A DNA stretch of 36,679 bases from positions 1 to 36,679 of the forward strand of contig JAGDYV010000015.1 in assembly GCA_049116495.1 (NCBI GenBank), read 5' to 3'. Source of the DNA: CAJQQK01 sp049116495. GTDB lineage: Bacteria > Pseudomonadota > Alphaproteobacteria > Rhizobiales > Hyphomicrobiaceae. Below the pieces are notes generated by a model that made no database searches, was not told the origin of the DNA, and saw only the letters and a program-made list of their open reading frames with translations. Both the position numbers and the translations under genes were made by a program. This document shows, piece after piece, positions 1-8,502 of the stretch; the stretch's first letter is position 1; each line of letters begins with the position of its first letter.

Positions 1-2
1 GC

Positions 3-905
3 GTGATGCGCGGCCGCGAGTTCTTGATGAAGGATGCCTATTCTTTTGACTTGACCGAAGAGGAAGGCCGCAAGTCATACAACCGTATGTTTGCGTCATA
101 CCTGCGGATCTTCGCGCGTATGGGGCTTCAGTCTATTCCGATGGCAGCCGAAACAGGCCCGATCGGCGGGGACCTCTCGCACGAATTCATTATTCTGGCC
201 GAAACCGGTGAGAGCGCTGTCTTTTGTCATCAAGACCTGTTGGATGGCGCCATTCCACCGATCGATCTCGATTATGACGGGGATCTCACGCCAATCGTCG
301 AGAAGTGGACATCGCTCTATGCAGCGACGGATGAAATTCATGACGCGGCAAAATTCGCAGCCGAGGTCCCTGTTGATAAACAGGTTTCGGCGCGTGGCAT
401 CGAGATTGGTCATATTTTCTTCTTTGGGACCAAATACTCTGATCCGTTGAATTGTAAGGTGCAGGGTCCCGACGGAACGCCTGTTGCTCTGCAAATGGGG
501 TCTTACGGTGTGGGCGTATCACGCTTGGTCGGGGGGATCATCGAAGCCTGCCACGACGACAATGGCATCGTTTGGCCGGTGCCCGTTGCGCCATTCGAAG
601 TGGGCCTCATTAATCTCAAATCAGGTGACGCAACTACCGACAGTGTCTGCGCAACGCTTTACGAGCGCCTCGAAAATGCCGGTATCGAAGTGCTCTACGA
701 TGACACGGGGGAACGCGCAGGTGCGAAATTTGCCAGCATGGACTTGATCGGGTTGCCGTATCAGTTGGTGATTGGCCCGAAAGGTGCTGGCGCGGGAATG
801 GCGGAAGTCAAGGATCGCAGGACTGGCGATAAGCAGGAGATTCCTGTTGATAGCGTCGCTGAGACGTTGATCGATCGGATTAAAAGCCAACGCGTTCTGT
901 GTTAG
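3..905 (+). CDS. proS: Prolyl-tRNA synthetase, C-terminal part (5' end outside window)
   Basis: This class II aminoacyl-tRNA synthetase charges tRNA-Pro with proline in the cytoplasm. The visible 300 residues start inside motif 2 (VMRGREFLMKDAYSFD), so the true start lies upstream of the window and the first GTG here is an internal valine. Motif 3 (GSYGVGVSRLVGG) lies near residue 167, followed by a C-terminal anticodon-binding domain (about 200-295, with YDDTGERAGAKF). Only about 160 residues separate motifs 2 and 3. That is too few for the roughly 180-residue editing insertion of E. coli-type ProRS, so this is the short alphaproteobacterial form. It reads in the same direction as lolC, 31 nt downstream, and is probably co-transcribed with it. 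Identity is very secure. Confidence 0.96.
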   Translation: MMRGREFLMKDAYSFDLTEEEGRKSYNRMFASYLRIFARMGLQSIPMAAETGPIGGDLSHEFIILAETGESAVFCHQDLLDGAIPPIDLDYDGDLTPIVEKWTSLYAATDEIHDAAKFAAEVPVDKQVSARGIEIGHIFFFGTKYSDPLNCKVQGPDGTPVALQMGSYGVGVSRLVGGIIEACHDDNGIVWPVPVAPFEVGLINLKSGDATTDSVCATLYERLENAGIEVLYDDTGERAGAKFASMDLIGLPYQLVIGPKGAGAGMAEVKDRRTGDKQEIPVDSVAETLIDRIKSQRVLC

Positions 906-936
906 CGCGACAGGCTTCAGGAAAGAGCACGTCCGC

Positions 937-2211
937 ATGAGCGCAGCAGGCAGCACCCGACCTTTCGCAGCCTTTGAATGGTTGATCGCAATGCGCTACT
1001 TGAGGGCGCGGCGCCAAGAAGGGTTCATCTCGGTGATTGCCGGGTTTTCCTTCATCGGAATCATGCTTGGCGTTGCCACGTTGATCATCGTCATGGCGGT
1101 GATGAACGGGTTTCGCAATCAGCTTTACGAAAAGATACTCGGCCTTAACGGCCATGCGGTCGTACAGCGAGTCTCCGGTTCAGGTCCTTTCACGGATTAC
1201 GACGACGTGGCGAAAAAGCTGACCAAGGTGCCGGGCGTGCGCCATGCGATACCTTTGATCGAAGGGCAGGTCATGCTGTCTTCACCGGTCCAGGCCCTCG
1301 GAGGATTGGTCCGAGGCATGACCGAGCCGGGCATTCGGGCATTACCACTTGTTGCCGGCAACATTGTTTACGGTACGATCGAGGGTTTTGATAAGCAGCG
1401 TGGAATCGCGATCGGGTCGCGTCTGTCGCAGGCACTTGGTGTCTCGCTCGGCGAATTTGTGACGCTTGTCTCGCCACGCGGGGCACGTACACCGTTTGGT
1501 ACGGCGCCGCGCACCAGGCCCTATAAGGTCACGGCGATTTTCGAATTGGGCATGTCAGAATATGACCGATCGATGGTGTTCATGCCGCTGCATGAAGCAC
1601 AGCGGTATTTCTCCAAGGGCGCCCAGGTCGACGTCCTCGAAGTCGTTACCGATGATCCCGAGCAGGTCGCGCGTTATATCGCGGATATGAAGCTGGCGGT
1701 GCCGGGGCCATTGCTGTTTACGAGCTGGCAGCAGCGCAATCAAACTTTCTTCACGGTTCTCGAAGTCGAACGCACGGTCATGTTTATCATCTTGTCGTTG
1801 ATCATCTTGGTTGCGGCGCTGAACATCATTTCAGGGATCATGATGCTGGTTAAAGACAAGGGGCGCGACATCGCAATCCTACGCACAATGGGGGCCACAA
1901 AAGGTGCAATTACGCGTGTCTTCCTGATCACCGGTGCTTCCATTGGCGTCGTCGGGACTTTTGCCGGTTTGATCCTTGGCATTTTGTTTTGCTGGCGCAT
2001 CGAAGAAATCCGCCAATTCGTCCAATGGCTGACCGGCACGACATTGATGGACCCAAAAGTCTATTACCTCTCCAAACTGCCAGCCGACATCGACCCGACC
2101 GAAACGATGTGGATCGTCATCTTTGCGTTGATTTTGACATTGCTTGCGACCTTATACCCGTCATGGCGCGCTTCGAAACTCGATCCTGTCGAAGCCCTTC
2201 GGTATGAGTGA
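937..2211 (+). CDS. lolC: Lipoprotein-releasing ABC transporter permease, LolC/LolE family
   Basis: This is the inner-membrane permease of the LolCDE-type complex that extracts outer-membrane lipoproteins and hands them to LolA. The protein has 424 residues, the family's usual length. It shows an N-terminal cytoplasmic stretch (FEWLIAMRYLRARRQEGFIS), a first membrane helix at about 30-55, a large periplasmic domain (about 60-270), and three C-terminal membrane helices around 280-415 ending in the typical SWRASKLDPVEALRYE. The ATG at 937 follows an AGGAAAG ribosome-binding site at 919-925. Only one permease gene sits beside lolD, which suggests a homodimeric permease, as is common in alphaproteobacteria (inference). 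Its 3' end overlaps lolD by 8 nt, implying translational coupling. LolC and LolE cannot be told apart here. Confidence 0.93.
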   Translation: MSAAGSTRPFAAFEWLIAMRYLRARRQEGFISVIAGFSFIGIMLGVATLIIVMAVMNGFRNQLYEKILGLNGHAVVQRVSGSGPFTDYDDVAKKLTKVPGVRHAIPLIEGQVMLSSPVQALGGLVRGMTEPGIRALPLVAGNIVYGTIEGFDKQRGIAIGSRLSQALGVSLGEFVTLVSPRGARTPFGTAPRTRPYKVTAIFELGMSEYDRSMVFMPLHEAQRYFSKGAQVDVLEVVTDDPEQVARYIADMKLAVPGPLLFTSWQQRNQTFFTVLEVERTVMFIILSLIILVAALNIISGIMMLVKDKGRDIAILRTMGATKGAITRVFLITGASIGVVGTFAGLILGILFCWRIEEIRQFVQWLTGTTLMDPKVYYLSKLPADIDPTETMWIVIFALILTLLATLYPSWRASKLDPVEALRYE

Positions 2212-2938
2212 GGATACGGTCATGCAGCGCAGCGTCGAAGAGCAGGCACCTATTCTCCAACTCGATGAACTACAGAGAGCTTTTCATCAAGGCGCGCGTG
2301 AGATCCGGGTGCTCGATGGGGCCAGTGCAGTGCTTCATGCCGGCCAGGCCGTCGCTCTGGTTGGGCCATCTGGTGCTGGCAAATCCACCCTGTTGCACAT
2401 CGCGGGATTGCTCGAAACACCGGATGCCGGACGCGTTCTTGTCAACGGCCAGGACTGCGCGCGCATGAACGATGCTGACCGCACGGCTATCCGTCGAACG
2501 CAGATGGGCTTCGTTTATCAGTTCCATCAATTGCTGCCTGAGTTTTCAGCACAGGAAAACGTCGTTATTCCACAAATGATCCGCGGCACACCGGCACGCC
2601 AAGCGCGTCAGCGCGCGCAGGAGTTGCTCGAACTGCTTGGTCTTGGCGCGCGGGTTGGTCATCGTCCAGCCGAACTATCCGGTGGGGAACAACAACGCAC
2701 GGCAATCGCACGGGCGCTCGCCAATCAACCAAGACTTCTGCTGGCGGACGAACCGACCGGCAACCTAGATCCGTCGACTGCGGAACGCGTGTTTGCCGAT
2801 TTGATGGGGCTCATCGAGCATACCGGAGTGGCTGCATTGATCGCCACGCATAATATGGAATTAGCCGCCAGTATGCATCGTGTTCTTCGTCTCGCCGACG
2901 GGCGCCTGCATGAGGTGCAGCCGCAGTCTGTCGCATAG
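2204..2938 (+). CDS. lolD: Lipoprotein-releasing ABC transporter ATP-binding protein
   Basis: This is the cytoplasmic ATPase that powers lipoprotein release by the LolC-type permease encoded just upstream. From ATG 2204 it has 244 residues. It contains Walker A (GPSGAGKST), the Q-loop region (YQFHQLLPEFSAQENV), the ABC signature (LSGGEQQRTAIARAL), Walker B (LLLADEPTGNLD) and the H-loop (ATHN). The chosen ATG lies inside the last codons of lolC, and the 8-nt overlap fits translational coupling. ATG 2222 is an alternative start. Upstream in-frame codons would add about 20 residues read from lolC sequence and were rejected. The family is secure; assignment to LolD rather than another MacB-like ATPase rests on the neighbouring permease. 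Confidence 0.94.
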   Translation: MSEDTVMQRSVEEQAPILQLDELQRAFHQGAREIRVLDGASAVLHAGQAVALVGPSGAGKSTLLHIAGLLETPDAGRVLVNGQDCARMNDADRTAIRRTQMGFVYQFHQLLPEFSAQENVVIPQMIRGTPARQARQRAQELLELLGLGARVGHRPAELSGGEQQRTAIARALANQPRLLLADEPTGNLDPSTAERVFADLMGLIEHTGVAALIATHNMELAASMHRVLRLADGRLHEVQPQSVA

Positions 2939-2950
2939 AGCCGGTGTCGC

Positions 2951-4666
2951 GTGAACCAAGACGATAACTCCAACCAGCATCGAATTCTCGTCATCGGGGG
3001 CTATGGCGTCTTCGGCAGCCGCCTTAGTCGCCGGCTGGCACAGCATTCCGGTACCATGGTCATTGTTGCCGGTCGCAGTCTCGCGGCTGCGAAAATTCAT
3101 TGCGATGCGTTCGGCGGGACGCCTGCGCGCATCGATACGAGCGAAGATCTCACCGCACAATTCGACGCATGGCAGCCAACGATCGTTGTTGATGCGGCCG
3201 GGCCTTTTCAGCTTTACGGGAAGGAACCATACCGCGTTGCCCGAGCTGCTTTGGTGGTCGGCGCGCACTATCTCGATCTCGCTGATGATGCCGCATTTGT
3301 CGCCGGCGTACGATCCCTCGACCACGAAGCGATACAGGCAGGCTGCACGGTGCTGTCCGGATGCAGCAGCGTACCGGCGATATCAGCGGCCGCGGTGTAC
3401 GCTCTTTCACGCGACCTCGCATCGATCGAGAGCATCAGCAGCGCAATACTGCCTGGCAATCGCGCGCCGCGGGGGCGGTCCGTTATCCGAGCCATTCTCA
3501 TACAGGTTGGTAAACCCATCGCGGTCCGATCTGGTGGCGAATGGACGACCGTCAAAGGGTGGTGTTCGGTTGGTCGAACACAATTGAAAATCAAGGGCAA
3601 GAAGGCGCTGCCCCAACGTTTTTTCAGTCCGATCGGCGCACCTGATTTGCGGATCTTTCCTCGGTTGTTCAATGCGCGAACCGTGCGTTTCGCTGCCGGG
3701 CTCGAACTGTCAGTGATGCATATCGGCTTAGGTTCAATCGCCTGGTTGGTTCATTGCGGCGTGCTGCGATCGGCAACGGCACTGACGAGCCCGTTATTGT
3801 GGATGGCTGACCGGCTGAAACCATTCGGAAGCGACCGTGGTGGAATGACCGTCGACATCACGGGACGCAAAGCCAGCGGAGAAGGCACGCACCTGCGTTG
3901 GACGCTCATAGCAGAGACCGGGGACGGCCCCGAAATTCCGCCGACACCAGCCTATTTAATGGCAATGCAACTTTGTCGTAACGCTGACCGAGTGAAGAGC
4001 GGCGCACGACCTTGTCTGCAGGACCTGTCCCTCCGCGATATCGAAAACGGGCTCGAGCCGTTCGCGATCTCCACCGAGATCACGTCAGAGCCGGTCAAGA
4101 CAGTTTTCGAAACCGCGCTCAACGGGGAGTTCGCCATGCTCCCGCCCGCGTTGCGCGATCTACACGACGTCTTAGATGTCCGGGCATTTCTCGGCAACGC
4201 CCGGATCGAACGTGGAACCGGTCTGCTATCACGGCTGATTGGATTATGTATGGGGTTCCCGCAAGCAGCAGAAAGCGTGCCGGTACGGGTCGACATGCAA
4301 CGTACGGCTGCCGGAGAAACGTGGCAACGGCGATTTGGGCGAGCGCGCTTCAAGTCCCACCTGTCTCGTCAACCGGCCGCACCAAACGGCGAAATCTGGG
4401 AACGATTTGGAGCACTATCGTTTCGGATCAAGCTTCACCGCCAGATCGGCGATCTGCATTTCCCGGTCGACGCCGTGCGACTGTTCGGCATTGTCCCGTT
4501 GCCGCAAATTCTCGTGCCGCGCAGCGATACGAGAGAACATGTCGACGGGCATGGAAATGCCTGCTTCGACGTGTCGATATCGCATCCCCTTGCTGGTTTC
4601 ATTGTACGTTATCAGGGATGGCTGCAACCGATCGAACACCAAACCGCGGATGATACCGATCTGTAG
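2951..4666 (+). CDS. Saccharopine dehydrogenase-like oxidoreductase fused to DUF4166
   Basis: The substrate is unknown. The N-terminal part (about 10-150) is a Rossmann fold of the saccharopine dehydrogenase NAD(P)-binding family, with GGYGVFGSRL as the glycine-rich loop, AGRS after the second strand, and VVDAAGPFQLYG and HYLDLADD further on. The middle (150-360) contains a hydrophobic patch (LGSIAWLVHCG). The C-terminal 180 residues match the pattern of DUF4166: LPPALRDLHD, GLLSRLIGLCMGFPQA, W-RRFG, then ERFGALSF, FDVSISHPLAGFIVRYQGWL. The start is GTG at 2951; no internal start keeps the dinucleotide-binding loop. The gene begins 12 nt after lolD and probably joins its transcript. True lysine-pathway saccharopine dehydrogenases lack DUF4166, so a role in lysine metabolism is unlikely. 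The domain calls are good; the biochemical role is open. Confidence 0.82.
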   Translation: MNQDDNSNQHRILVIGGYGVFGSRLSRRLAQHSGTMVIVAGRSLAAAKIHCDAFGGTPARIDTSEDLTAQFDAWQPTIVVDAAGPFQLYGKEPYRVARAALVVGAHYLDLADDAAFVAGVRSLDHEAIQAGCTVLSGCSSVPAISAAAVYALSRDLASIESISSAILPGNRAPRGRSVIRAILIQVGKPIAVRSGGEWTTVKGWCSVGRTQLKIKGKKALPQRFFSPIGAPDLRIFPRLFNARTVRFAAGLELSVMHIGLGSIAWLVHCGVLRSATALTSPLLWMADRLKPFGSDRGGMTVDITGRKASGEGTHLRWTLIAETGDGPEIPPTPAYLMAMQLCRNADRVKSGARPCLQDLSLRDIENGLEPFAISTEITSEPVKTVFETALNGEFAMLPPALRDLHDVLDVRAFLGNARIERGTGLLSRLIGLCMGFPQAAESVPVRVDMQRTAAGETWQRRFGRARFKSHLSRQPAAPNGEIWERFGALSFRIKLHRQIGDLHFPVDAVRLFGIVPLPQILVPRSDTREHVDGHGNACFDVSISHPLAGFIVRYQGWLQPIEHQTADDTDL

Positions 4667-4703
4667 CGGCCGTCGATGACCAGTCAGGTTTCCACCACCA
4701 AGT

Positions 4704-4732
4704 TTGCAGGAACATGCCGAGCATGTGCTAAT
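4704..4732 (+). promoter_or_regulatory. Candidate dnaE promoter with embedded palindrome
   Basis: TTGCAG (4704-4709) and GCTAAT (4727-4732) are separated by 17 nt and could be -35 and -10 elements ahead of dnaE. The spacer contains a perfect inverted repeat, ACATGC-CGA-GCATGT (4712-4726), placed where a repressor could block polymerase. The hexamers match consensus only weakly. The palindrome is not the alphaproteobacterial LexA box. Confidence 0.3.
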
Positions 4733-4767
4733 TTCGATAGGTCCAAAATCGATTCTACGCAGGCATA

Positions 4768-7700
4768 ATGTCAAATACAGCCCCAGCATTCATTCATTTG
4801 CGCGTGCGCTCGGCATATTCGCTCCTGCAAGGCGCGCTCCCGATTGCGAAACTTGCCAAATTAAGTGTGGCAAATAACTTCCCGGCCGTTGCACTCACAG
4901 ACCAGAACAATCTATTCGGCATCCTGGAATTCTCGAACAAACTATCTGACAGCGGCGTTCAACCGATTGCCGGCCTGACACTCAGTGTCGATTTCGGTGA
5001 TACAAAAATCGATCCGTCGCGCGCGCCCCTCAATGGTGCCAAGGCCGAGGCGATACTGTCCGGCGATATTGCGCTTTTGGCCATGAACGATGCTGGTTAC
5101 GCCAATCTTATGAAGATTGGCAGTCAGGCGTTTTTTGACCCAACCGAAACCGAACCGCCTCACGTGGCGATCAAACGGCTCGAAGAACATCATGAAGGCC
5201 TGATCGTGCTGACCGGCGGCCCGGATGGACCAATCAACCGTGCGCTTGTCGACGGCCGGGTGGACATTGCCGAAGCGCGTCTGGGCAAGCTTTCTGAACT
5301 GTTTGGCGATCGCCTCTACATCGAACTCCAACGCCATGGCATGCCCGCCGAACGAGATGCCGAACCGGGGTTGATCAAGCTTGCTTACGACAACGCAATT
5401 CCGCTTGTCGCAACGAACGACTGTCACTTCGCAACGCCGGATGAATATGAAGCACACGATGCCCTCATGTGCATTGCCGGCGGTAACTATGTCGTCGAAG
5501 ACGATCGCAAGCGGCTGACACCAGAACACGGGCTCAAGTCAGCCGAGGCGATAATTGCCTTATTCGGCGATCTACCTGAGGCCATCGAAAACACTGTCGA
5601 GATCGCACAACGTTGCCACATGAGGCCGCTTGGCAAGGCACCGATTCTACCAAGCTTCGTTGCAGAAAGTGACGATGCGACGCCAGAGGAAAGAATTCAG
5701 GCCGAAGCTGATGAACTGGCACGACAAGCACGTGAAGGGCTTGAACTGCGCCTCGCTGCGACAGATCTGGCAGAGGGATACACGCGACAAGATTATGCAG
5801 ACCGCCTAGAGTTCGAACTTGGCATCATCAACAAGATGAAGTTCCCCGGATACTTCCTGATCGTTGCCGACTTCATCCAATGGTCAAAGGCGCAAGGCAT
5901 TCCGGTCGGGCCGGGGCGTGGTTCAGGCGCCGGTTCGCTCGTCGCCTATTCATTGACCATTACTGATCTCGACCCCCTTCAATTCGGATTGCTGTTCGAG
6001 CGCTTCCTCAATCCTGAGCGAATCTCGATGCCGGACTTCGACATCGACTTCTGCCAGGATCGGCGTGAAGAGGTCATCAAGTACGTCCAGGAAAAATACG
6101 GCGACGATCGCGTCGCGCAGATCATCACGCACGGCAAGCTGCAGGCCCGGGCCGTCTTGCGTGATGTCGGACGTGTCCTGCAGATGCCCTACGGTCAGGT
6201 CGACCGGCTGTGCAAGCTGGTGCCGAACAATCCGGCCAATCCGGTGACGCTGCCCGAGGCCATGGAAGAGGAACCGCGCCTTCTGGAAGAAGCTGATGAT
6301 GATCCGATGGTCGCACGGCTGTTGGAAATCGCGCAGAAACTCGAAGGTCTATATCGGCACGCTTCGACGCACGCGGCAGGCCTGGTCATCGGCGATCGCC
6401 CGCTAGACGAGCTTGTCCCGCTATACCGCGATCCGAAATCGAGTTTTCCGATCGCGCAATTCAACTGGAAACTTGTTGAGGCCGCGGGGCTCGTCAAATT
6501 CGACTTCCTCGGGTTGAAGACGCTGACGGTGTTACAAAAGGCTGTTCAGCTTATCAAACGTGGACGAGGAATTGATCTCGATCTGGCATCATTACCTTTG
6601 ACCGATGCCGCAAGCTACGAACTGTTGGCCCGGGCCGATACGGTTGGCGTTTTCCAGCTGGAATCGACGGGCATGCGCGAGAGCTTGAAAAAACTCAAAC
6701 CCGACCGCTTCGAAGACATCATCGCGATGGTCTCGCTCTATCGGCCGGGCCCGATGGACAACATCCCGACGTACATCAATCGCAAACACGGCGAGGAACC
6801 GGTCGACTGCTTCCACCCGATGCTCGAACAGATCCTCGGTGAGACGTACGGCGTCATCATCTACCAGGAACAGGTCATGCAGATCGCCCAGGTGATGGGC
6901 GGTTACTCGCTTGGGGAAGCGGACGTGTTGCGTCGCGCGATGGGTAAAAAAGACAAAGCCGCAATGGCTCAGCAGCAGGCTGAATTCGTACGCCGGGCGG
7001 TTGAAAAAGGCGTCAAGAAAACCGACGCCGCATTCATCTTTGAACACGTCGACAAATTTGCCGGTTATGGCTTCAACAAATCACACGCCGCGGCATACGC
7101 GCTGGTCAGCTACCACACGGCTTATCTCAAGGCGAACTATCGTGAAGAGTTCCTCGCTGCGTCGATGACGCTGGATATGGCCAATACCGACAAGCTTGCG
7201 GTATTTGCAGCCGAAGCCAAGCGCAGTGATATCGAATTGAAGCCCCCGTGCGTCAACGGATCTGATGTCGAGTTTTTGTCGGAACCGCCATCCAACGGCT
7301 CTGAACATGGAGCTATTCGGTATGCCTTGGCCTCGCTGAAAAATATCGGCGCCGCAGCTGTAGAGACCGTCGTGCATGAGCGCGAGGCTAATGGGATCTA
7401 CGAAGATCTAAGCGACTTTGCGCGCCGCCTACCAAGCAAAACGTTGAACAAACGTAACATTGAAACGCTCGCATCTGCCGGCAGCTTTGATGGATTGGAG
7501 ACGAATCGAGCCGTTGTGCATCGAAATGCGGAACAAATCCTTGCACTTTCCAATCGCATAAGCGCGAATGCTGCAAGCGGTATTCAAGATTTGTTCGGGG
7601 GCGCCGGCGGCGAGGCACCAGCAAGCCTTGATATGCGACCGACCAAGTCTTGGACACCTATGGAGCGGTTAGAGAAAGAATTCGACGCTATCGGTTTCTA

Positions 7701-8304
7701 TCTATCCGGACACCCGCTCAATGAATACGACAGTGTGCTGGAGAGCATGGGCGTGCAGACCTTTGCTGGTTTTGAAGCAGGCGTTGAGCAGGGCCGCCTT
7801 GGTGGGCGCATTGCTGCAATCGTGGTCTCGGCACGTGAACGCAAATCCGCCAAAGGGAACGCATTCGCGTTTGCCATGTTTTCCGATACGACCGGACAGT
7901 TCGAAGCCGTGATCTTCTCCGATACATTGAACGCCAGCAGGCATCTGCTGGAACCGGGAACACCCGTGGTGGTCGGGATCGAGGCGGAATATGACGGTGA
8001 AACCATCAAAATGCGTGTACAGGGCATTGAAAGCCTCAACAGCGCTGCCGGCGCCGTCCGCTGCCCATTACGGATAACGCTGGATGGTCATGCGCTGTCC
8101 AACGGCAAATCCGCGACGCTCCTGGCTGAACTACGCGATAGCCTCAAACCGGGCCGCGATGAGATACGGCTCATCGTTGATGTTGCCGACAGATCGCAGG
8201 TTTGCGAGCTTGTTTTACCGGGGCGCTACGACACGACACCTCCATCGCGCGGTATACTTTCCGCCATCGACGGCGTCGTCACTGTCGACGAAGTTGCGGC
8301 GTAA
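4768..8304 (+). CDS. dnaE: DNA polymerase III alpha subunit
   Basis: This is the catalytic subunit of the replicative DNA polymerase holoenzyme. It has 1178 residues, close to the 1160 of E. coli. The N-terminal PHP domain begins with FIHLRVRSAYSLLQG. The polymerase active site carries PDFDIDF (acidic residues D423 and D425) and VKFDFLGLKTL (D579), the counterparts of E. coli D401, D403 and D555. GPGRGSGAGSLVAYSL, FQLESTGMRE and YRPGPMDNIP are typical palm and finger motifs. A helix-hairpin-helix region follows (about 850-930), and an OB fold near 1000-1075 (GRIAAIVVSARERKSAKGN). The start ATG 4768 gives the standard N terminus. In the PHP motif the histidine of the RVHS segment is arginine, consistent with a PHP domain that is not a nuclease. 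Identity is secure. Confidence 0.98.
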   Translation: MSNTAPAFIHLRVRSAYSLLQGALPIAKLAKLSVANNFPAVALTDQNNLFGILEFSNKLSDSGVQPIAGLTLSVDFGDTKIDPSRAPLNGAKAEAILSGDIALLAMNDAGYANLMKIGSQAFFDPTETEPPHVAIKRLEEHHEGLIVLTGGPDGPINRALVDGRVDIAEARLGKLSELFGDRLYIELQRHGMPAERDAEPGLIKLAYDNAIPLVATNDCHFATPDEYEAHDALMCIAGGNYVVEDDRKRLTPEHGLKSAEAIIALFGDLPEAIENTVEIAQRCHMRPLGKAPILPSFVAESDDATPEERIQAEADELARQAREGLELRLAATDLAEGYTRQDYADRLEFELGIINKMKFPGYFLIVADFIQWSKAQGIPVGPGRGSGAGSLVAYSLTITDLDPLQFGLLFERFLNPERISMPDFDIDFCQDRREEVIKYVQEKYGDDRVAQIITHGKLQARAVLRDVGRVLQMPYGQVDRLCKLVPNNPANPVTLPEAMEEEPRLLEEADDDPMVARLLEIAQKLEGLYRHASTHAAGLVIGDRPLDELVPLYRDPKSSFPIAQFNWKLVEAAGLVKFDFLGLKTLTVLQKAVQLIKRGRGIDLDLASLPLTDAASYELLARADTVGVFQLESTGMRESLKKLKPDRFEDIIAMVSLYRPGPMDNIPTYINRKHGEEPVDCFHPMLEQILGETYGVIIYQEQVMQIAQVMGGYSLGEADVLRRAMGKKDKAAMAQQQAEFVRRAVEKGVKKTDAAFIFEHVDKFAGYGFNKSHAAAYALVSYHTAYLKANYREEFLAASMTLDMANTDKLAVFAAEAKRSDIELKPPCVNGSDVEFLSEPPSNGSEHGAIRYALASLKNIGAAAVETVVHEREANGIYEDLSDFARRLPSKTLNKRNIETLASAGSFDGLETNRAVVHRNAEQILALSNRISANAASGIQDLFGGAGGEAPASLDMRPTKSWTPMERLEKEFDAIGFYLSGHPLNEYDSVLESMGVQTFAGFEAGVEQGRLGGRIAAIVVSARERKSAKGNAFAFAMFSDTTGQFEAVIFSDTLNASRHLLEPGTPVVVGIEAEYDGETIKMRVQGIESLNSAAGAVRCPLRITLDGHALSNGKSATLLAELRDSLKPGRDEIRLIVDVADRSQVCELVLPGRYDTTPPSRGILSAIDGVVTVDEVAA

Positions 8305-8502
8305 GCAGATTTCGGCACAATTTTCCTTGAATTATCGTGTTTGTCGTACTAAGACGCCTTCCATCTCTCACGCAAGCCATGCGCTATGCAGATTAAAAGC
8401 CCTGCAATAGCGCTCCGGTGGGCACACCATGACAGCCAATTCGAGGTTGTCGGAGTTGGCCTTCTCCGGCTTGCGGCGGATTAACCGGAAAAGGAACTGC
8501 CT
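8305..8502 (+). promoter_or_regulatory. rpsB 5' leader, possible autoregulatory fold
   Basis: These 198 nt between dnaE and rpsB hold no plausible gene. Two inverted repeats lie next to the start of rpsB: GCCAA (8435-8439) with TTGGC (8456-8460), and TCCGG (8465-8469) with CCGGA (8485-8489). The second ends right at the Shine-Dalgarno AAAAGGA (8489-8495). Leaders of S2 operons are often feedback-controlled by S2, so this position is suggestive, but the stems are short. No convincing sigma-70 promoter was found; TTGAAT at 8327 has poor spacing to any -10. Confidence 0.3.

Noticed and set aside
4768..4830. Arginine replacing histidine in the DnaE PHP motif as an unusual loss
   Set aside because: E. 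coli-type DnaE PHP domains are already non-catalytic and this variation appears ordinary in alphaproteobacteria.
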